A stretch of DNA of 64,000 nucleotides from Ypsolopha sequella (lineage: Eukaryota; Arthropoda; Insecta; Lepidoptera; Ypsolophidae): positions 18,680,001-18,744,000 of the forward strand of contig OW204000.1 of assembly GCA_934047225.1 (NCBI GenBank), written 5' to 3'. The position numbers were made by a program, and so were the translations under genes. Below are positions 38,201 to 44,357 of the stretch, in pieces; the first letter of the stretch is position 1; each line of letters begins with the position of its first letter. Below the pieces are notes generated by a model that was not told the DNA's origin, made no database searches, and saw nothing but the letters and a program-made list of their open reading frames with translations.

Positions 38201-41200
38201 TGTATTTTTTCAACCTAATTTCTTCCAAAGAACCTTCAAGTCTGGTGTTGTTTATGTTCTAGGGTCAGGCCCATCCTTAATAACCTTCACCTATTGTTCA
38301 TGGTAGAGAGGACAGTGCAAGTTAGTATAAGCTAATAATAGAAAAACTAAGGTTGTGAGCTATTAAATCTATTTCTGCTCGTGTTACTTTCGCAATATAA
38401 TTTTTATATTCTTTTTTGTTTCGAAATCTACAGTTTATTTTTTAGTAAGAAATGATAATGGGAAATGTGGTTTTTATTTTAACATTTAATTAGGAATAAA
38501 AAGCAGCTTAACCTGTAAAGTGGCGAGGCATGGATCATGCCTGAAGTACATTGAACATCAATTGTTATTGTCAATCAATAATTTAAGGGGGTTAATATTT
38601 TTTATGTACATTGTCATTGATCGCACTGACTGATGGAACAATTTATTGTGTAATTGAGAACTTGTAATAATTCCTTTGATAATGCCATAAAGGCAAAACC
38701 GGTCAGGAAGTTCTAAATATTTTTTTAGGATAGTACAAGTTATTTTCTGTTCATAATGTATTCCCAGTTCCACCAAGTGCCAAGTGCCAATGTTTATACT
38801 GTGCCAATCAACAGTATAAACATTATGGTTCTTTCATTTATTCAAAAAAGAGCAGTAAGGAACATTTTAGGTCTCAAGTCCCGAGATAACTGCATAGAAG
38901 AACTCAGAAAAGTAGGTGTCATGCATGACAATGATACGGGATACATTACACATATCCCACTAGCCCATGAAACTCAACAAACTCTTGGTACCAGAACCAC
39001 TGTGTGATCTTTTCTCTGACAGAATGACGGATGTGGTGCGGGAATGCTTGAAATTCGGTGAGAGTGAAGCCTCAATGACGATGTCCTTAGATTCTAAGCT
39101 TCAGACCAAAATATGTATTTTTATCTTGGTTACCTTTGTTGATTTTATGTTTCTGTAAATATAGTATGCATATTATTATTATTAATTATTATTACCTTTT
39201 TAATTGTACATTGAATTTGATAAGTCGGTAATCTGTAATAATTTTTGATAAATAAATAAATATCTCAGTGTATTATTTACATTTAAAAACTTTACTTTCA
39301 AAACGTCTACTTTGACGAAAATGGATCTGAAATTTATTTATATCAAGCATTGAAGTATAATATGATATCAAGGTATAAAATTATTTAATCAGATTCCAAA
39401 GGAAAAATATGTGCTCTGAAACATGAGTCATTTTGTAACACAATACGAAGCAACCTATTGACAAGACCTATTGTACAAAAAGCGGTCAAGTGCGAGTCAG
39501 ACTCGCGCGCCTAGGGTTCTGTATTTCGTCAGTTTTGAGGAAAGTCAGGAAGATAGTATTTGAAATCTTGCCCGTAACTGGTTATTTTATTAACAAAAAT
39601 CCACACCTACAAACTTTCTCAGTTTTTCCAACTTTAGATATATCAATCCCATTATTCTATCCCTGGTTTTGAGTTCATAATCTTACTAAGAAAAAGAATA
39701 AGATACATTTATTGTCAAAAAAAAATGAAACGAAAAGACACAGGTATACAGGGTGGAAAAAATTTAAGGGCCCTGGAGGGGAACTACCTTAAATCCTTTA
39801 GTTAGCTCATTTTGCTGAAAACAAACATTCCTTTATTTAAAAAAAAAACAAAACTGCATTCAAAGATCTTCTAAAATTCGCTTGTCTCACCCGGGTATTC
39901 ACAAACAACACTTATTTGGGACAAAAAATACATTAAATTAACACGAATACATACAAAACAACATATTTGACAAAGGGAGAGAGCTCAGCTAAGGTACTGG
40001 TTACCCTGTAGAAGGTCCCCAGCGCTGGTTTGCAGCACCCCCCGGCTCTTTTGGTGTAGAGCAGAGCATAATTATGCGAAAAAACAGGTATTAACACAAA
40101 ACAAATATATAAGACTAAAAACAACAGGAAAAAAAAATGCATGCAATTCGAGAAAAATTTAAAATAAATTAGAGATGTGTTTGTTAGTGTTTGTGTGTGA
40201 GCAGGTGTGTTTATGTGGTGAGGAACAGTGTATATGAGTACCTAAATAGCTTGTAGGAGAGGTAAATAATACTTGGTTTATCAGTTTTTCATCTAATTTC
40301 GTTCACTTGATATAGGTAGCCCATATTTTATTTATTTGACCTTTCCAGTATTGTGCTATACAAAAAGAAAAAAAAAACATACAGTCGAATTGAGAACCGC
40401 CTCCTTTTTGAAGTCGGTTAAAAAAGAAAAAAAACACATGCAAACACACAAAAATATACCTACTCAGTTGTTTTATCTAAAGAGAACATGATATCAAACC
40501 TGACAGTGAATTGGTAAACACTACTGATAAGGAAATAGAGATAGGAAAGTCACATTTTCATATGTAATCATAGTGGAACAGATTCCAGTATTAGTAATAC
40601 ATTTTAAGCACATCATACCTATTGTCATCCCTCTCAATAACTGCATTCTGAGGTTGTGTACTCCAGTGGCGTGCACAGAACTTTTTGCTGGAAAAGCAAG
40701 CAATTGGTCAAGAACAATAATAAAAAAAATAGGAAAAAATTTAAATATCAATTTAAAAAAAAAAAATTGTATTACGCCAGGGTAGACAATGTTCTACACT
40801 AGAGTAAAAATTTCCTATACAAACTTTTTTTTTCAAAGTGATATTAAATTTTTTTTTTTATTGTTATTCTTGACCAATTGCTTGCTTTTCCAGCAAAAAG
40901 TTCTGTGCACGCCACTGGTGTACTCTGCTTCATGTCTTCAGCATCCCCTTATCTTAATATGTACAATGGATCCAATACACGATCAGGATGTTTAGCGATA
41001 ACGATTGATAGTACCTAACAAAGAAAGTCATCAAAAAAAGCCTTGTAATGAAATAGGTAAATAAATCACTCACCCTCTGTAGTTCCAAGGAATGGTTGTA
41101 GCACTTCAGCAATTTATCAACGAGAGGTTTGACCGCTCGCCAGGCTCGCTCTTGCGATATCCTCGACGGGTCAGCTATAGCTTCCCGAATCTCTTTCCCG

Positions 41201-41388
41201 GCCCCCTTATAAAATTGTATCTCCTCTAAAATATCCTCAGACTCTAGCAAAACTCGCTGCACTTCCTCGAAGACATTTCTCTCGGTGTCCGTAGGCGCGG
41301 CGTTCTCGAAATCTAAGAATATATCGTAACGCGGCGAGGAACAACAATTCGAATCATCTCGGGACAAAAGGCTCAATAATTTCCCCAT
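2069..41388 (-). CDS. Cyri: Cyri (FAM49/CYRI, DUF1394), N-terminal part of gene, exons 1-2
   Basis: Ortholog of CYRI/FAM49, which in animals binds active Rac1 through its DUF1394 fold and restrains the SCAR/WAVE actin-nucleation complex at the plasma membrane. Two minus-strand coding exons are visible: 41074-41388 (105 codons with the start) and 2069-2200 (44 codons). They join in phase 0 at ...LELQR|VVPRLL.... The family signature is clear: MG at the start, [17 protein letters not shown], then [19 protein letters not shown]. The family is about 320-330 residues long, so a little under half is here and the rest lies left of the window. The intervening intron is 38,873 bp and carries most of the transposons described below. 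It is head-to-head with the orphan gene at 45248. Family assignment is confident; expression control is not readable. Confidence 0.9.
2257..2553 (+). mobile_element. TTAA-type element (family 3), eroded copy
   Basis: Same GTCTCTGTCTGTCTACTCATC tract region (read in part) and CACACCTC end; terminal TTAA not kept. Confidence 0.6.
3244..3662 (+). mobile_element. TTAA-flanked element (family 2), copy 1
   Basis: TTAA then GAGGCTATGC..., core GCGCAGTGCGAGAGGGGCGG, related in layout to family 1. The right TTAA is lost. Confidence 0.65.
3712..3880. mobile_element. Foldback MITE, CAGCGGGTCTACC family, copy 1
   Basis: Arms CAGCGGGTCTACCACG and complement, with CATCAACATCAACTTGA inside; GC-rich centre (GCGTGCGACGACGCCCGCC). 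Confidence 0.72.
4031..4190. mobile_element. Foldback MITE, GATTCTGAAGGCTTTAA family, copy 1
   Basis: 160 bp, inverted arms of about 40 bp with TTTAGTGCTGTCAAA. Confidence 0.73.
4191..6717. other. Cyri intron, mostly unremarkable
   Basis: Apart from the SINE-like copy, holds a GAGCCGCGGGC...CTAGT end near 4770-4792 (Helitron-like) and AT-rich filler. No exon. Confidence 0.4.
5075..5427 (+). mobile_element. SINE-like repeat, RTE-type tail, copy 1
   Basis: About 350 bp. Starts GTTAGAGCTAATGCCGGG, GC-rich, and ends GTCCAGCAGTGGACGAAC plus GATGGAT units. The same two ends occur at 32203-32559 and 50196-50717, showing a defined element and not random LINE truncations. The tail matches the RTE LINE at 51116-51150. 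Short ORFs in it are incidental. Confidence 0.65.
6718..7345 (-). repeat. 3' UTR and tail of the CR1-type LINE
   Basis: Noncoding. The 6718-7117 part is about 95% identical to 30182-30625 apart from an internal indel of roughly 30 bp. The terminus is runs of TTCAAAA-type units. The 82-codon ORF seen in both copies is a by-product of their identity. Confidence 0.8.
7346..10231 (-). CDS. LINE ORF2: endonuclease plus reverse transcriptase
   Basis: About 961 codons, intact. APE-type endonuclease at residues 12-220: HQNIQGG (metal-binding Asn), CVTEHH (Glu), CGDFNVD, SDHSG. Reverse transcriptase at about 480-760: [44 protein letters not shown], and the catalytic [10 protein letters not shown]-terminal thumb-like region with [11 protein letters not shown] follows. 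It nicks target DNA and primes reverse transcription of the LINE RNA. The first codon here is TTG; the first ATG is codon 52, past the endonuclease Asn15 and Glu44. The frame is open back to 10258, overlapping the end of ORF1, so translation by -1 frameshift or coupled re-initiation is likely. Confidence 0.9.
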   Translation of the reverse strand: MKTTGGLPVLKLVHQNIQGGFLGKILSIELFLEESKTDILCVTEHHLHEHNMQFNVNNFSVLSCYNRLKIQKGGYMILVKNNIKAKERKDIVKLSVEHQIELACIEMSTYIILCVYRPSGQDYSIFEKAMEEVLKLLFDAKKKVIICGDFNVDLLEKSIMRSKLIHLFKSFNLSNVFLEPTRITRDTASCLDNIFCDCEYSDNKVINRLQSDHSGQTITIKQSVNQLPKKAFCRPITTHKVDCFKASLEVKLAHFNLLQDDPNALFTDLFNIVSKEFENTFKMQKLSNKSKITFSDWATPGIYKSRNHLYELYDIKSYNNNVKFTEFMKNYSRIFKLVCLKAKSIYLNKKLKRSDNKVKTVWNIINTETGKSKKRDNELKLSINNEVVTGDKEVANAFEQFFTEIPSLTTKDLNSSPGLAQDLLIDNVPQCLSVFAFKHINSLTVIKAFKSLNLKKTEDLWGLSVKVISSVIDLIAPYLALIFNKCVDDGIFPDLMKFSKLIPLFKSGDNGDPSNYRPVSVLPVLSKVFEKIVFNQLLFHFNLNKLLHCEQYGFTRGRSTTDAGVALVKHIFDAWEEKQDAFGVFCDLSKAFDCVNHETLLCKLDHYGVRGKSLALMKSYLSDRIQKVDINGVKSCGALVKMGVPQGSILGPLLFLIYINDLPYLIKDLTKIVLFADDTSLIFKVNRRKDILDDANTTLSLVLDWFTVNNLVLNAKKTKCIKFTLPNVIQVDCNLLLQGSKLELVNETKFLGITVDSRLQWGPHIENLCGRLSSAAYAVRRIRQITDVDTARLVYFSYFHSIMSYGMLLWGRAADTDAVFVLQKRAIRAIYNMKHRDSLREKFKEINILTVPCEYIYQVIRYVRKNVASLPRLGEQHCKETRNKYKLAFPKIRLAKVSTSFVGHGIRFYNKLPKEVLTLSENKFKQYIKQGLLKKAYYKINEYLDDGEAWCYSDTDFDDSR
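10229..10262 (-). promoter_or_regulatory. ORF1/ORF2 junction with candidate -1 slippery site A AAA AAT
   Basis: Read on the minus strand in the ORF1 frame: ATT GTA AAA AAT TCT TTT TAG. The heptamer A AAA AAT fits the X XXY YYZ rule, and the -1 frame is exactly ORF2, open from just after a TAA at 10259-10261. The ORF1 stop follows 9 nt after it starts to slip. Whether a stimulatory RNA structure follows was not computed. Confidence 0.45.
10234..12036 (-). pseudogene. LINE ORF1: coiled coil plus degenerate SGNH-esterase-like domain, one in-frame TAA
   Basis: A 600-codon frame interrupted once, by TAA at 11533-11535. Residues 1-167 before the stop form a long coiled coil (heptad-rich, many L/E/Q/R). 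After the stop come a continuing coiled coil, a CxxxxxCxxC cluster, a Pro/Ser/Arg-rich linker, and a C-terminal SGNH-hydrolase-like domain as in CR1-type ORF1 proteins. The GDS nucleophile position reads TDT ([10 protein letters not shown]) and the later GxND position reads IGNS. No DxxH is found near the end, so catalysis is probably lost. ORF1 proteins bind LINE RNA and assist reverse transcription. The stop ends the frame in this copy unless it is read through. Confidence 0.8.
12037..13797. other. Possible LINE 5' UTR then AT-rich intron
   Basis: 12037-12330 may be 5' UTR of the CR1-type LINE. GC-richer spots at 12880-12960 (CTCGCTACGCTCGTG) look like repeat. Nothing coding. Confidence 0.35.
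13802..14087 (+). mobile_element. TTAA-flanked element (family 3), intact
   Basis: 286 bp, TTAA|GGCGTCACTTGAG ... GCACACC|TTAA, with an internal CTGTCTCTGTCTGTC tract. Other copies are at about 2257-2553 and, inverted, 25580-25885. Confidence 0.7.
14574..15162. mobile_element. 589-bp TIR transposon, GC-rich left half
   Basis: Inverted 24-bp ends AGTGCGCGCCAATCTTTTAG (left) and their complement at 15136-15159, flanked by TA. The left 220 bp is GC-rich and open in one frame, but I see no protein family. It may be the shell of a larger element. Confidence 0.75.
15705..15990 (+). mobile_element. TTAA-flanked element (family 2), truncated copy 2
   Basis: TTAA 15701-15704, same left end and core as 3244-3662; internal deletions and loss of the right end. 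Confidence 0.62.
16418..16715. mobile_element. Foldback MITE, GGTGTAAC family, copy 1
   Basis: Long inverted arms containing AAGGTGTAACCATATTTGAA and CAATGGTATAGA; outer arms also pair (TTATGTTTGATA). Confidence 0.75.
16860..17000 (+). repeat. LINE/SINE 3' tail with AAATCGCTTTAAGTGAT hairpin
   Basis: GGTTGGCTGGAAGAAATCGC hairpin region, then GTGTACAATAAAGTGTG and ATTC repeats; the same tail type is at 29520-29650. Confidence 0.55.
17001..18109. other. Cyri intron filler with a LINE tail
   Basis: ATCAAATCAAATCATATTTA at about 17450 begins an inverted LINE 3' end of about 200 bp. The rest shows nothing recognisable. Confidence 0.35.
18110..18200 (-). repeat. tRNA-derived SINE-like fragment
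   Basis: Minus-strand GGCGGGTTCAAATCCCGT forms a good T-arm with B-box GGTTCAAATCC, but no matching 5' acceptor strand or proper D-arm exists. Likely a SINE head or tRNA relic. Confidence 0.4.
18742..19011. mobile_element. Foldback MITE, CAAGGTGACTTTTTGATCA family, intact
   Basis: 270 bp, near-perfect arms of about 125 bp, TA duplication at 18740-18741 and 19012-19013. Confidence 0.8.
19446..19648. mobile_element. Foldback MITE, AAACTGGCGATAGTA family
   Basis: About 200 bp with arms AAACTGGCGATAGTA...ACGAACAACT and complement. Ends 4 bp before the TTAA element at 19652. Confidence 0.68.
19656..20293 (-). mobile_element. TTAA-flanked element (family 1), with nested foldback
   Basis: Both ends intact: TTAA|GGCGCTACGG... 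and ...ATATCGCC|TTAA (TTAA at 19652-19655 and 20294-20297). Internal block CTCGCACTGAGGG. TTAA target duplication is the piggyBac-type signature. A 232-bp Tc1/mariner-type foldback is nested at 19734-19965. Confidence 0.75.
19734..19965. mobile_element. Tc1/mariner-type foldback MITE with TA duplication
   Basis: Arms CACTGGCCTGCAAAACTAAG and complement, extending over about 100 bp. TA at 19732-19733 and 19966-19967. The uninterrupted target is seen in the sister element near 30905-30920. Confidence 0.85.
20845..20990. repeat. Dispersed repeat, copy 1
   Basis: GGGCCTTGGAGGGGAACTACC through ATTCGCTTGTCTCACCCGGG in pieces; repeated at 39755-39900. The end CCCGGGAATCGAACC resembles a tRNA T-arm in reverse. 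Confidence 0.5.
21662..21912. repeat. Repeat with Helitron-like 3' end, copy 1
   Basis: Contains CTGTTCCGCTTTAACTCGAG and ends GAAGCCGCGGGCAAAAGCTAGT: a GC hairpin then CTAG|T, as in Helitron 3' ends. No Rep/helicase here. Confidence 0.45.
22151..22411. mobile_element. Foldback MITE, GGTGTAAC family, copy 2
   Basis: 261 bp with TA on both sides (22149-22150, 22412-22413), arms as in 16418-16715. Tc1/mariner-type by target choice. Confidence 0.78.
22468..22630. mobile_element. Foldback MITE, ATAATGCGCATACAAATCT family, copy 1
   Basis: Palindromic ends GTACAGTATT/AATACTGTAC enclosing arms with AATGCGCATACAAA. Confidence 0.7.
22631..24324. other. AT-rich intron leading into the minisatellite
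   Basis: No coding sequence. 23190-23480 recurs at 55840-56060 (TGCTAAACATCAGTTTTG, GATTCAGTTCCGTCAAT), so it is another dispersed repeat. Confidence 0.45.
24325..24863. repeat. 53-bp minisatellite, 10 units
   Basis: Ten head-to-tail 53-bp units from 24325 plus a partial one. Each contains TTTTCCGTGCGCGGCAGTTG and ACAGCAGATAGAC. All ten are identical except for one A/T site (AACCAAG or AACCATG), in the order A A A A T A T T A T. A single diverged ancestor-like sequence is at about 23500-23600 (GTGCGCGGCATCTAATTAGA). Confidence 0.97.
25580..25885 (-). mobile_element. TTAA-type element (family 3), inverted copy
   Basis: TTAA 25576-25579 then GGTGTGTTAATTCG; the GACAGACAGAGACAG tract and ACTTGAG end are recognisable. 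Confidence 0.62.
26008..26238. mobile_element. Foldback MITE, ACCCCCGGTTTCTGAAAGG family
   Basis: About 230 bp with 45-50 bp arms ending in a TTAACAGTAGATTAAAAAA-like stretch; complement at the right end. Confidence 0.75.
26671..26893. mobile_element. Foldback MITE, CTATTNTGTATCTTTAGTTGCC family, copy a
   Basis: Arms pairing CCTATTGTGTATCTTTAGTTG with its complement region; nested in the TTAA element 26517-27394. Confidence 0.73.
26903..27130. mobile_element. Foldback MITE, same family, copy b
   Basis: Directly after copy a, same orientation of internal sequence, so a local duplication or double insertion. Confidence 0.72.
27399..29205. other. Cyri intron, no gene seen
   Basis: Contains short GGTTCCG-type repeat pieces and a 131-codon ORF at 28415-28810 without recognisable features. 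29160-29205 is ATATGTATATAC repeats. Confidence 0.35.
29206..29437. repeat. GAGCGAAGCGGAGCGAG-rich repeat, copy 1
   Basis: Two GAGCGAAGC-rich blocks flank a TTACATGTAA centre; outer ends GTGGCCATCGTA and TACGATATGGCCAC form a short inverted pair. Confidence 0.6.
29520..29650 (+). repeat. LINE/SINE 3' tail, second copy
   Basis: GGAAGAGATCGCTTTTAGTG hairpin, then GTGCAATAAAGAATATTG. A common 3' end type in lepidopteran retroelements. Confidence 0.55.
30124..31065 (+). mobile_element. TTAA-flanked element (family 1), split by LINE tail
   Basis: Starts TTAA|GGCGACATGG and is interrupted by 30182-30635. The right end lacks the final CGCC-TTAA. A further segment of about 90 bp is inserted between two GAAGTATAT repeats (30942-30950 and 31033-31041). 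Confidence 0.7.
30182..30635 (-). mobile_element. 5'-truncated copy of the same CR1-type LINE (3' UTR only)
   Basis: Matches 6718-7117. It is inserted into a TTAA-flanked element (30124-31065), splitting its conserved AGTGCGAGAGGGACGG block into ...CAGTG and GAGAGGG.... A run of T at 30622-30635 sits at its 5'-truncation end. It shows that the family has mobilised more than once. Confidence 0.85.
31265..31521. mobile_element. Foldback MITE, same family as 18742-19011, copy 2
   Basis: Both arms present; the outermost left bases are replaced. Confidence 0.75.
32203..32559 (-). mobile_element. SINE-like repeat, copy 2
   Basis: Full-length inverted copy of the 5075-5427 element, with GATGGAT tail at the left and GGTAGAGCTGATGCC start at the right. 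Confidence 0.65.
32620..32812. repeat. Repeat with Helitron-like 3' end, copy 2
   Basis: Same GTTTTAACTCCAGAACTACTC and GAAGCCGCGGGCGAAAG end, then GATAGT. Confidence 0.42.
33070..35402 (-). mobile_element. 5'-truncated Jockey/CR1-type LINE
   Basis: Minus-strand LINE lacking its ORF1 and endonuclease. The reading frame starts abruptly near 35402 and the element ends in an ATT/AAT microsatellite and T-run at 33070-33095. The 3' UTR is about 520 bp. It lies within the Cyri intron in the sense orientation. Confidence 0.85.
33614..35401 (-). pseudogene. Reverse transcriptase ORF of truncated LINE
   Basis: The open frame begins upstream of its first ATG (35284), reading [27 protein letters not shown] and then [11 protein letters not shown]. 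This is typical linker sequence before the RT domain. RT motifs: [54 protein letters not shown], then the thumb and a C-terminal Tyr-rich tail ending NLLM. No internal stops, so insertion is recent, but without an endonuclease it cannot be autonomous. Confidence 0.87.
35403..36707. other. Cyri intron, retroelement debris
   Basis: AAATAAAATAAAAATATG at 35785 looks like the start of an inverted LINE tail; minus-strand reading of 36180-36360 has LINE-like but broken frames. No host exon. Confidence 0.35.
36708..37929. mobile_element. 1.2-kb TIR DNA transposon of unplaced family
   Basis: Inverted ends GGGTTGTTCTCAAAATTGTT (left) and, inverted, GGGTTGTTCTCAAAATTTTT (right), with TAAT on both flanks. 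The interior is AT-rich with several GTAACAAAA runs and no supported coding sequence. Confidence 0.7.
37930..38755. other. Cyri intron, nothing recognised
   Basis: AT-rich filler before the LINE relic. Confidence 0.35.
38756..39260 (+). mobile_element. Decayed CR1-type LINE C-terminal relic
   Basis: Plus-strand fragment with [19 protein letters not shown], the same C-terminal motif as in the LINE at 7346-10231. It is followed by frameshifts and an AATA-rich tail at 39170-39260. Confidence 0.55.
39755..39900. repeat. Dispersed repeat, copy 2
   Basis: Matches 20845-20985; followed to about 40330 by LINE 3'-UTR-like noncoding sequence. Confidence 0.5.
40664..40917. mobile_element. hAT-type foldback MITE with 8-bp target duplication
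   Basis: 254 bp with long inverted arms beginning CAGTGGCGTGCACAGAAC; the centre is A/T-rich. Flanked by perfect 8-bp direct repeats GTGTACTC (40656-40663 and 40918-40925). CAGTG termini and an 8-bp duplication fit the hAT superfamily. Noncoding. Confidence 0.85.
41074..41388 (-). CDS. Cyri: Cyri coding exon 1 (start codon)
   Basis: 105 codons from ATG at 41388 to ...SLELQR, followed by a GTGAGT donor (ACTCAC on the plus strand at 41068-41073). The start is favoured because Gly2 follows Met1 (MGKLLS), the N-myristoylation context known for CYRI proteins, and because the ATG context is AAAATGG. The acidic stretch around residues 25-60 ([13 protein letters not shown]) and [11 protein letters not shown] at 61-71 are the conserved N-terminal blocks. 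In-frame codons past the donor (VSDLF...) are intronic. Confidence 0.93.
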
Positions 41389-43156
41389 TTTCTTATCGAC
41401 AGAAGCACAATTTCAAGCGAAATCCTTACGGGAGCACTCACACCATTGCCCGAATAATTTGTCCATTAAATGTTATACCACGGTGTCACTTGGATTTTCA
41501 GTGAATTTAATTAATAATTTTAAAATTTTGTGAGTAGTAAGAAAATATTGAATTTACATACAATTTTTAAATAGTACCAACACGCTACACAACACATTCA
41601 ACGCCCTACCCGCGAATGAATGATAAATTTAATAAAAAATGAATGAAGATGAAGTCAAACAACTGTCATTTAGGGTGCTTTCCGTTTCGGATGCATCAAA
41701 GCTCCGCTGCCGGAGCCGGCAATCACGAATGAGCCGTTCTCCAGGCTGGCTTCCATAAAAATTACATAGATGGCGTTGACTACAAACTTCATTTTAGGTA
41801 AAAATTATATATTTTTTTTCTTATGTTTTCTCAATCTGCGGTTAGTCAAAAGTCTTTAAGCAGATAACTTTGAGTGGCGTAGGGCGTACTGACATTCGAA
41901 TTTTTTTTATGAAATGCCTGTAACTTTTACATTATTTTTTTTTTAGCTGCGTCGATTTCTTATACCTAATTCTGACAGTTTTACTAAGCGCTTAGGGGTG
42001 TCATCTGTACTAAGAGCCACCGCCAGCTTGTTTACATGCCCACTGACTCAGCTACGGTGCTAAGCCTATTTCTGTAGTTTTTACCAGCCTTCACTATTTC
42101 TTCCTTTACCGTGGGCATGTTCAAGTATTCGTGGATTTGACTGGTTTTGGCAGCTAATAAGCTACCACAAACAATAAAAGAATCAAAATCTTTGTCCAAA
42201 TAAAAAAAAAACTGTTGAAAAATTACGTCACTACCAATATTAAAACAATTATTAAATATAATATTAACAATTATCTAAAACTTAGTGACTAAGTAGAACA
42301 TTAATTATGCTTAATAGATATTGTTATAAAATTGATGGGCAAAGTAGGATTGTTAGCTTGTAACTATTTACTTGTTTTAATAGTTTTAGAATTTAAAATA
42401 CATATCTGATGTAATAACTGTTGTGTTTGAGCACTACAATATGTCAGCTCACACTGGACCCACTGGTCGAGTAATATATTTAACTTTAGTTATGTAGATA
42501 TTACTAAGTTCTCATTTTAAGTGAATATGTAAATGTTCTTATGAGAAATAAACAATCTTAAACCTTAAACCTTAACAATGGTGCCTTTTCAGTGCACTAT
42601 TCTAAAATATTTGCAAGATTTCTGTACCCATAAGTGTATACCATATGTCCAAATTGGATTTATGAGTCTTGTATAAAGCAATTTTATTTTCCATTTTGTA
42701 TGATTGCCAACTCAGAGATATAATAAATGCGCAAAACAGAACATGACCTCATTGAGTGAATGATAGCAACTCTCATCGCTCATGATCAAATAAATCGTGT
42801 TCAAGACAAGACAAATACTCTTTATTGTAGGTACACCAAAATAAATAAATCAGGTAAAAGAACAAACTTATGAAAGAAGGTAACAATTGGCGGCCTTATC
42901 TGCGGTTTATGAAATTTGCAAACCTTGAGTGAGAACCTTTGCGAAATTTGAGTTTTTGTTGAACTAGTCGCCACCATTGAAGATACACTGCCATTTTTGA
43001 ACGGTCGGTGTTGCGACGAGAGTTGATTTTTGAACGGGTCAGTGTTGCAACCAGAGCTGTCACATAGACCAAACAAAAGTCCGAAATAAAACAAAAAATT
43101 TATAAAAAGTCCTTAATCATAAAAATCCTAAATTCTTCAACCATGGGCACGTGCGC
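41389..43156. other. Cyri upstream region / head-to-head intergenic spacer
   Basis: Holds the Cyri 5' UTR and presumably its promoter; no TATA box or initiator could be singled out. A GC-richer patch is at about 41670-41760. A tail of TTAAACC repeats near 42550-42570 and an AATACTCTTTATTG motif near 42810-42830 look like 3' ends of decayed LINE copies, one in each orientation. No coding sequence is supported. Confidence 0.4.
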
Positions 43157-43510
43157 GGACTGTGCACTGCTCAGAGTTTTTCGGACTACAGCTTAGTCCG
43201 TGCAGTCCGTTAGTCCGTTCCTGGTCAGCTGTTTAGCGAAATTATAATGGATGGTTTTATGCAAGTATAGAATGAAAAAAATTATGTTATTCGGCGGATT
43301 TGATACCGACTCTATTAAAAGAGTCAAAATATTACATTGTAACATTGTATTTATTTCATACCTCTCTTAAAGTAATTTAACGGACTTTTTCGGACTAACT
43401 CGGACCAGACTGGCTTTTTATCGAGATCGGACTAGTCCACTCGGTCCGCTTGAGTTTGGGATTTACCTTAAAAGTCCTTCGGACTTAGTACGAGTTTTAT
43501 TTAAGCGGAC
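43157..43510. repeat. Cluster of CGGACT/AGTCCG motifs
   Basis: At least a dozen CGGAC or GTCCG words in 350 bp, mostly as CGGACTA or TAGTCCG, in two groups (43157-43220, 43380-43510). Lies in the Cyri/orphan-gene spacer. Confidence 0.7.
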
Positions 43511-43867
43511 CAACTTTAGCCTTTATTTTTTATTCCAGATAGCGTTGGTTGCATTGCAATCAGGGTGGGTAGGAAGTGGGAAAGAAAAAAAACCTAACCC
43601 ACAGTGTAAGTTTTATGAACGGTTATCTGCGGCTGAGTTGAACATGACAATTTATTTGGTTTTCTTTTTTTATTGTTTTTCGCGATTTCAAGTTTAACTT
43701 TGATTTTTATTTTTATTCACCTACCTATGGTTTGTGACGAAGAATCTTGATTAAAAATGATAATCTGAGTGTACCTTTTGCGATCTTGTCTTCGAATTGC
43801 CGTAGTTATACATAGAGGCATTGACGTATTAAAGGTAAAAAAAAAAATTTTGTTTTCAAAATAGTGC

Positions 43868-44357
43868 CGGTACAAGGGTGCCGCGTATCCTATGTCTATG
43901 GGGTGCCGAATAATATTCTTTAGATTAGATTGAGCTTAACTTGGTAGGTAAATCTAAGAGCTTAACCAATTCATCATGGATGGAATCGAGCATATTTAGA
44001 GACTTGGGAACGGAGTGACAAGGGATCAGACACCAAAAAAAAAAAATTAGAGCAAAAATGTTTTTTCATTTTGTTTTTATGGTAGTATAACTCCTTTACA
44101 AAAACAGGGCTACTAGCCCATCTGTACAATGGTACAAGGGTGCCGAATAATATTTTCTAGATTTTATTGAGCCTTGGTACATGCTCTAAAAGCTTAACCA
44201 ATTCATCATAGATGGAATCGAGCATATTAGAGACTTGGAGGCCGGAGTGTACAAGGGATCAGACACAAAAAAAAACAAAATGTTTTTTTTGTTTTTGTTT
44301 TTACGGCAGTATAAATCCTTTACAAAAACAGGGCCACTAGCCCATCTGTACAATGGG
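43868..44357. repeat. Two-unit imperfect tandem duplication
   Basis: Units 43868-44128 and 44129-44357 both begin TACAAGGGTGCCG and share AACCAATTCATCAT, GGAATCGAGCATAT, ACAAGGGATCAGACAC and CTAGCCCATCTGTACAATGG. They differ mainly by poly(A) length and a 25-bp leader. No ORF. Confidence 0.85.
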
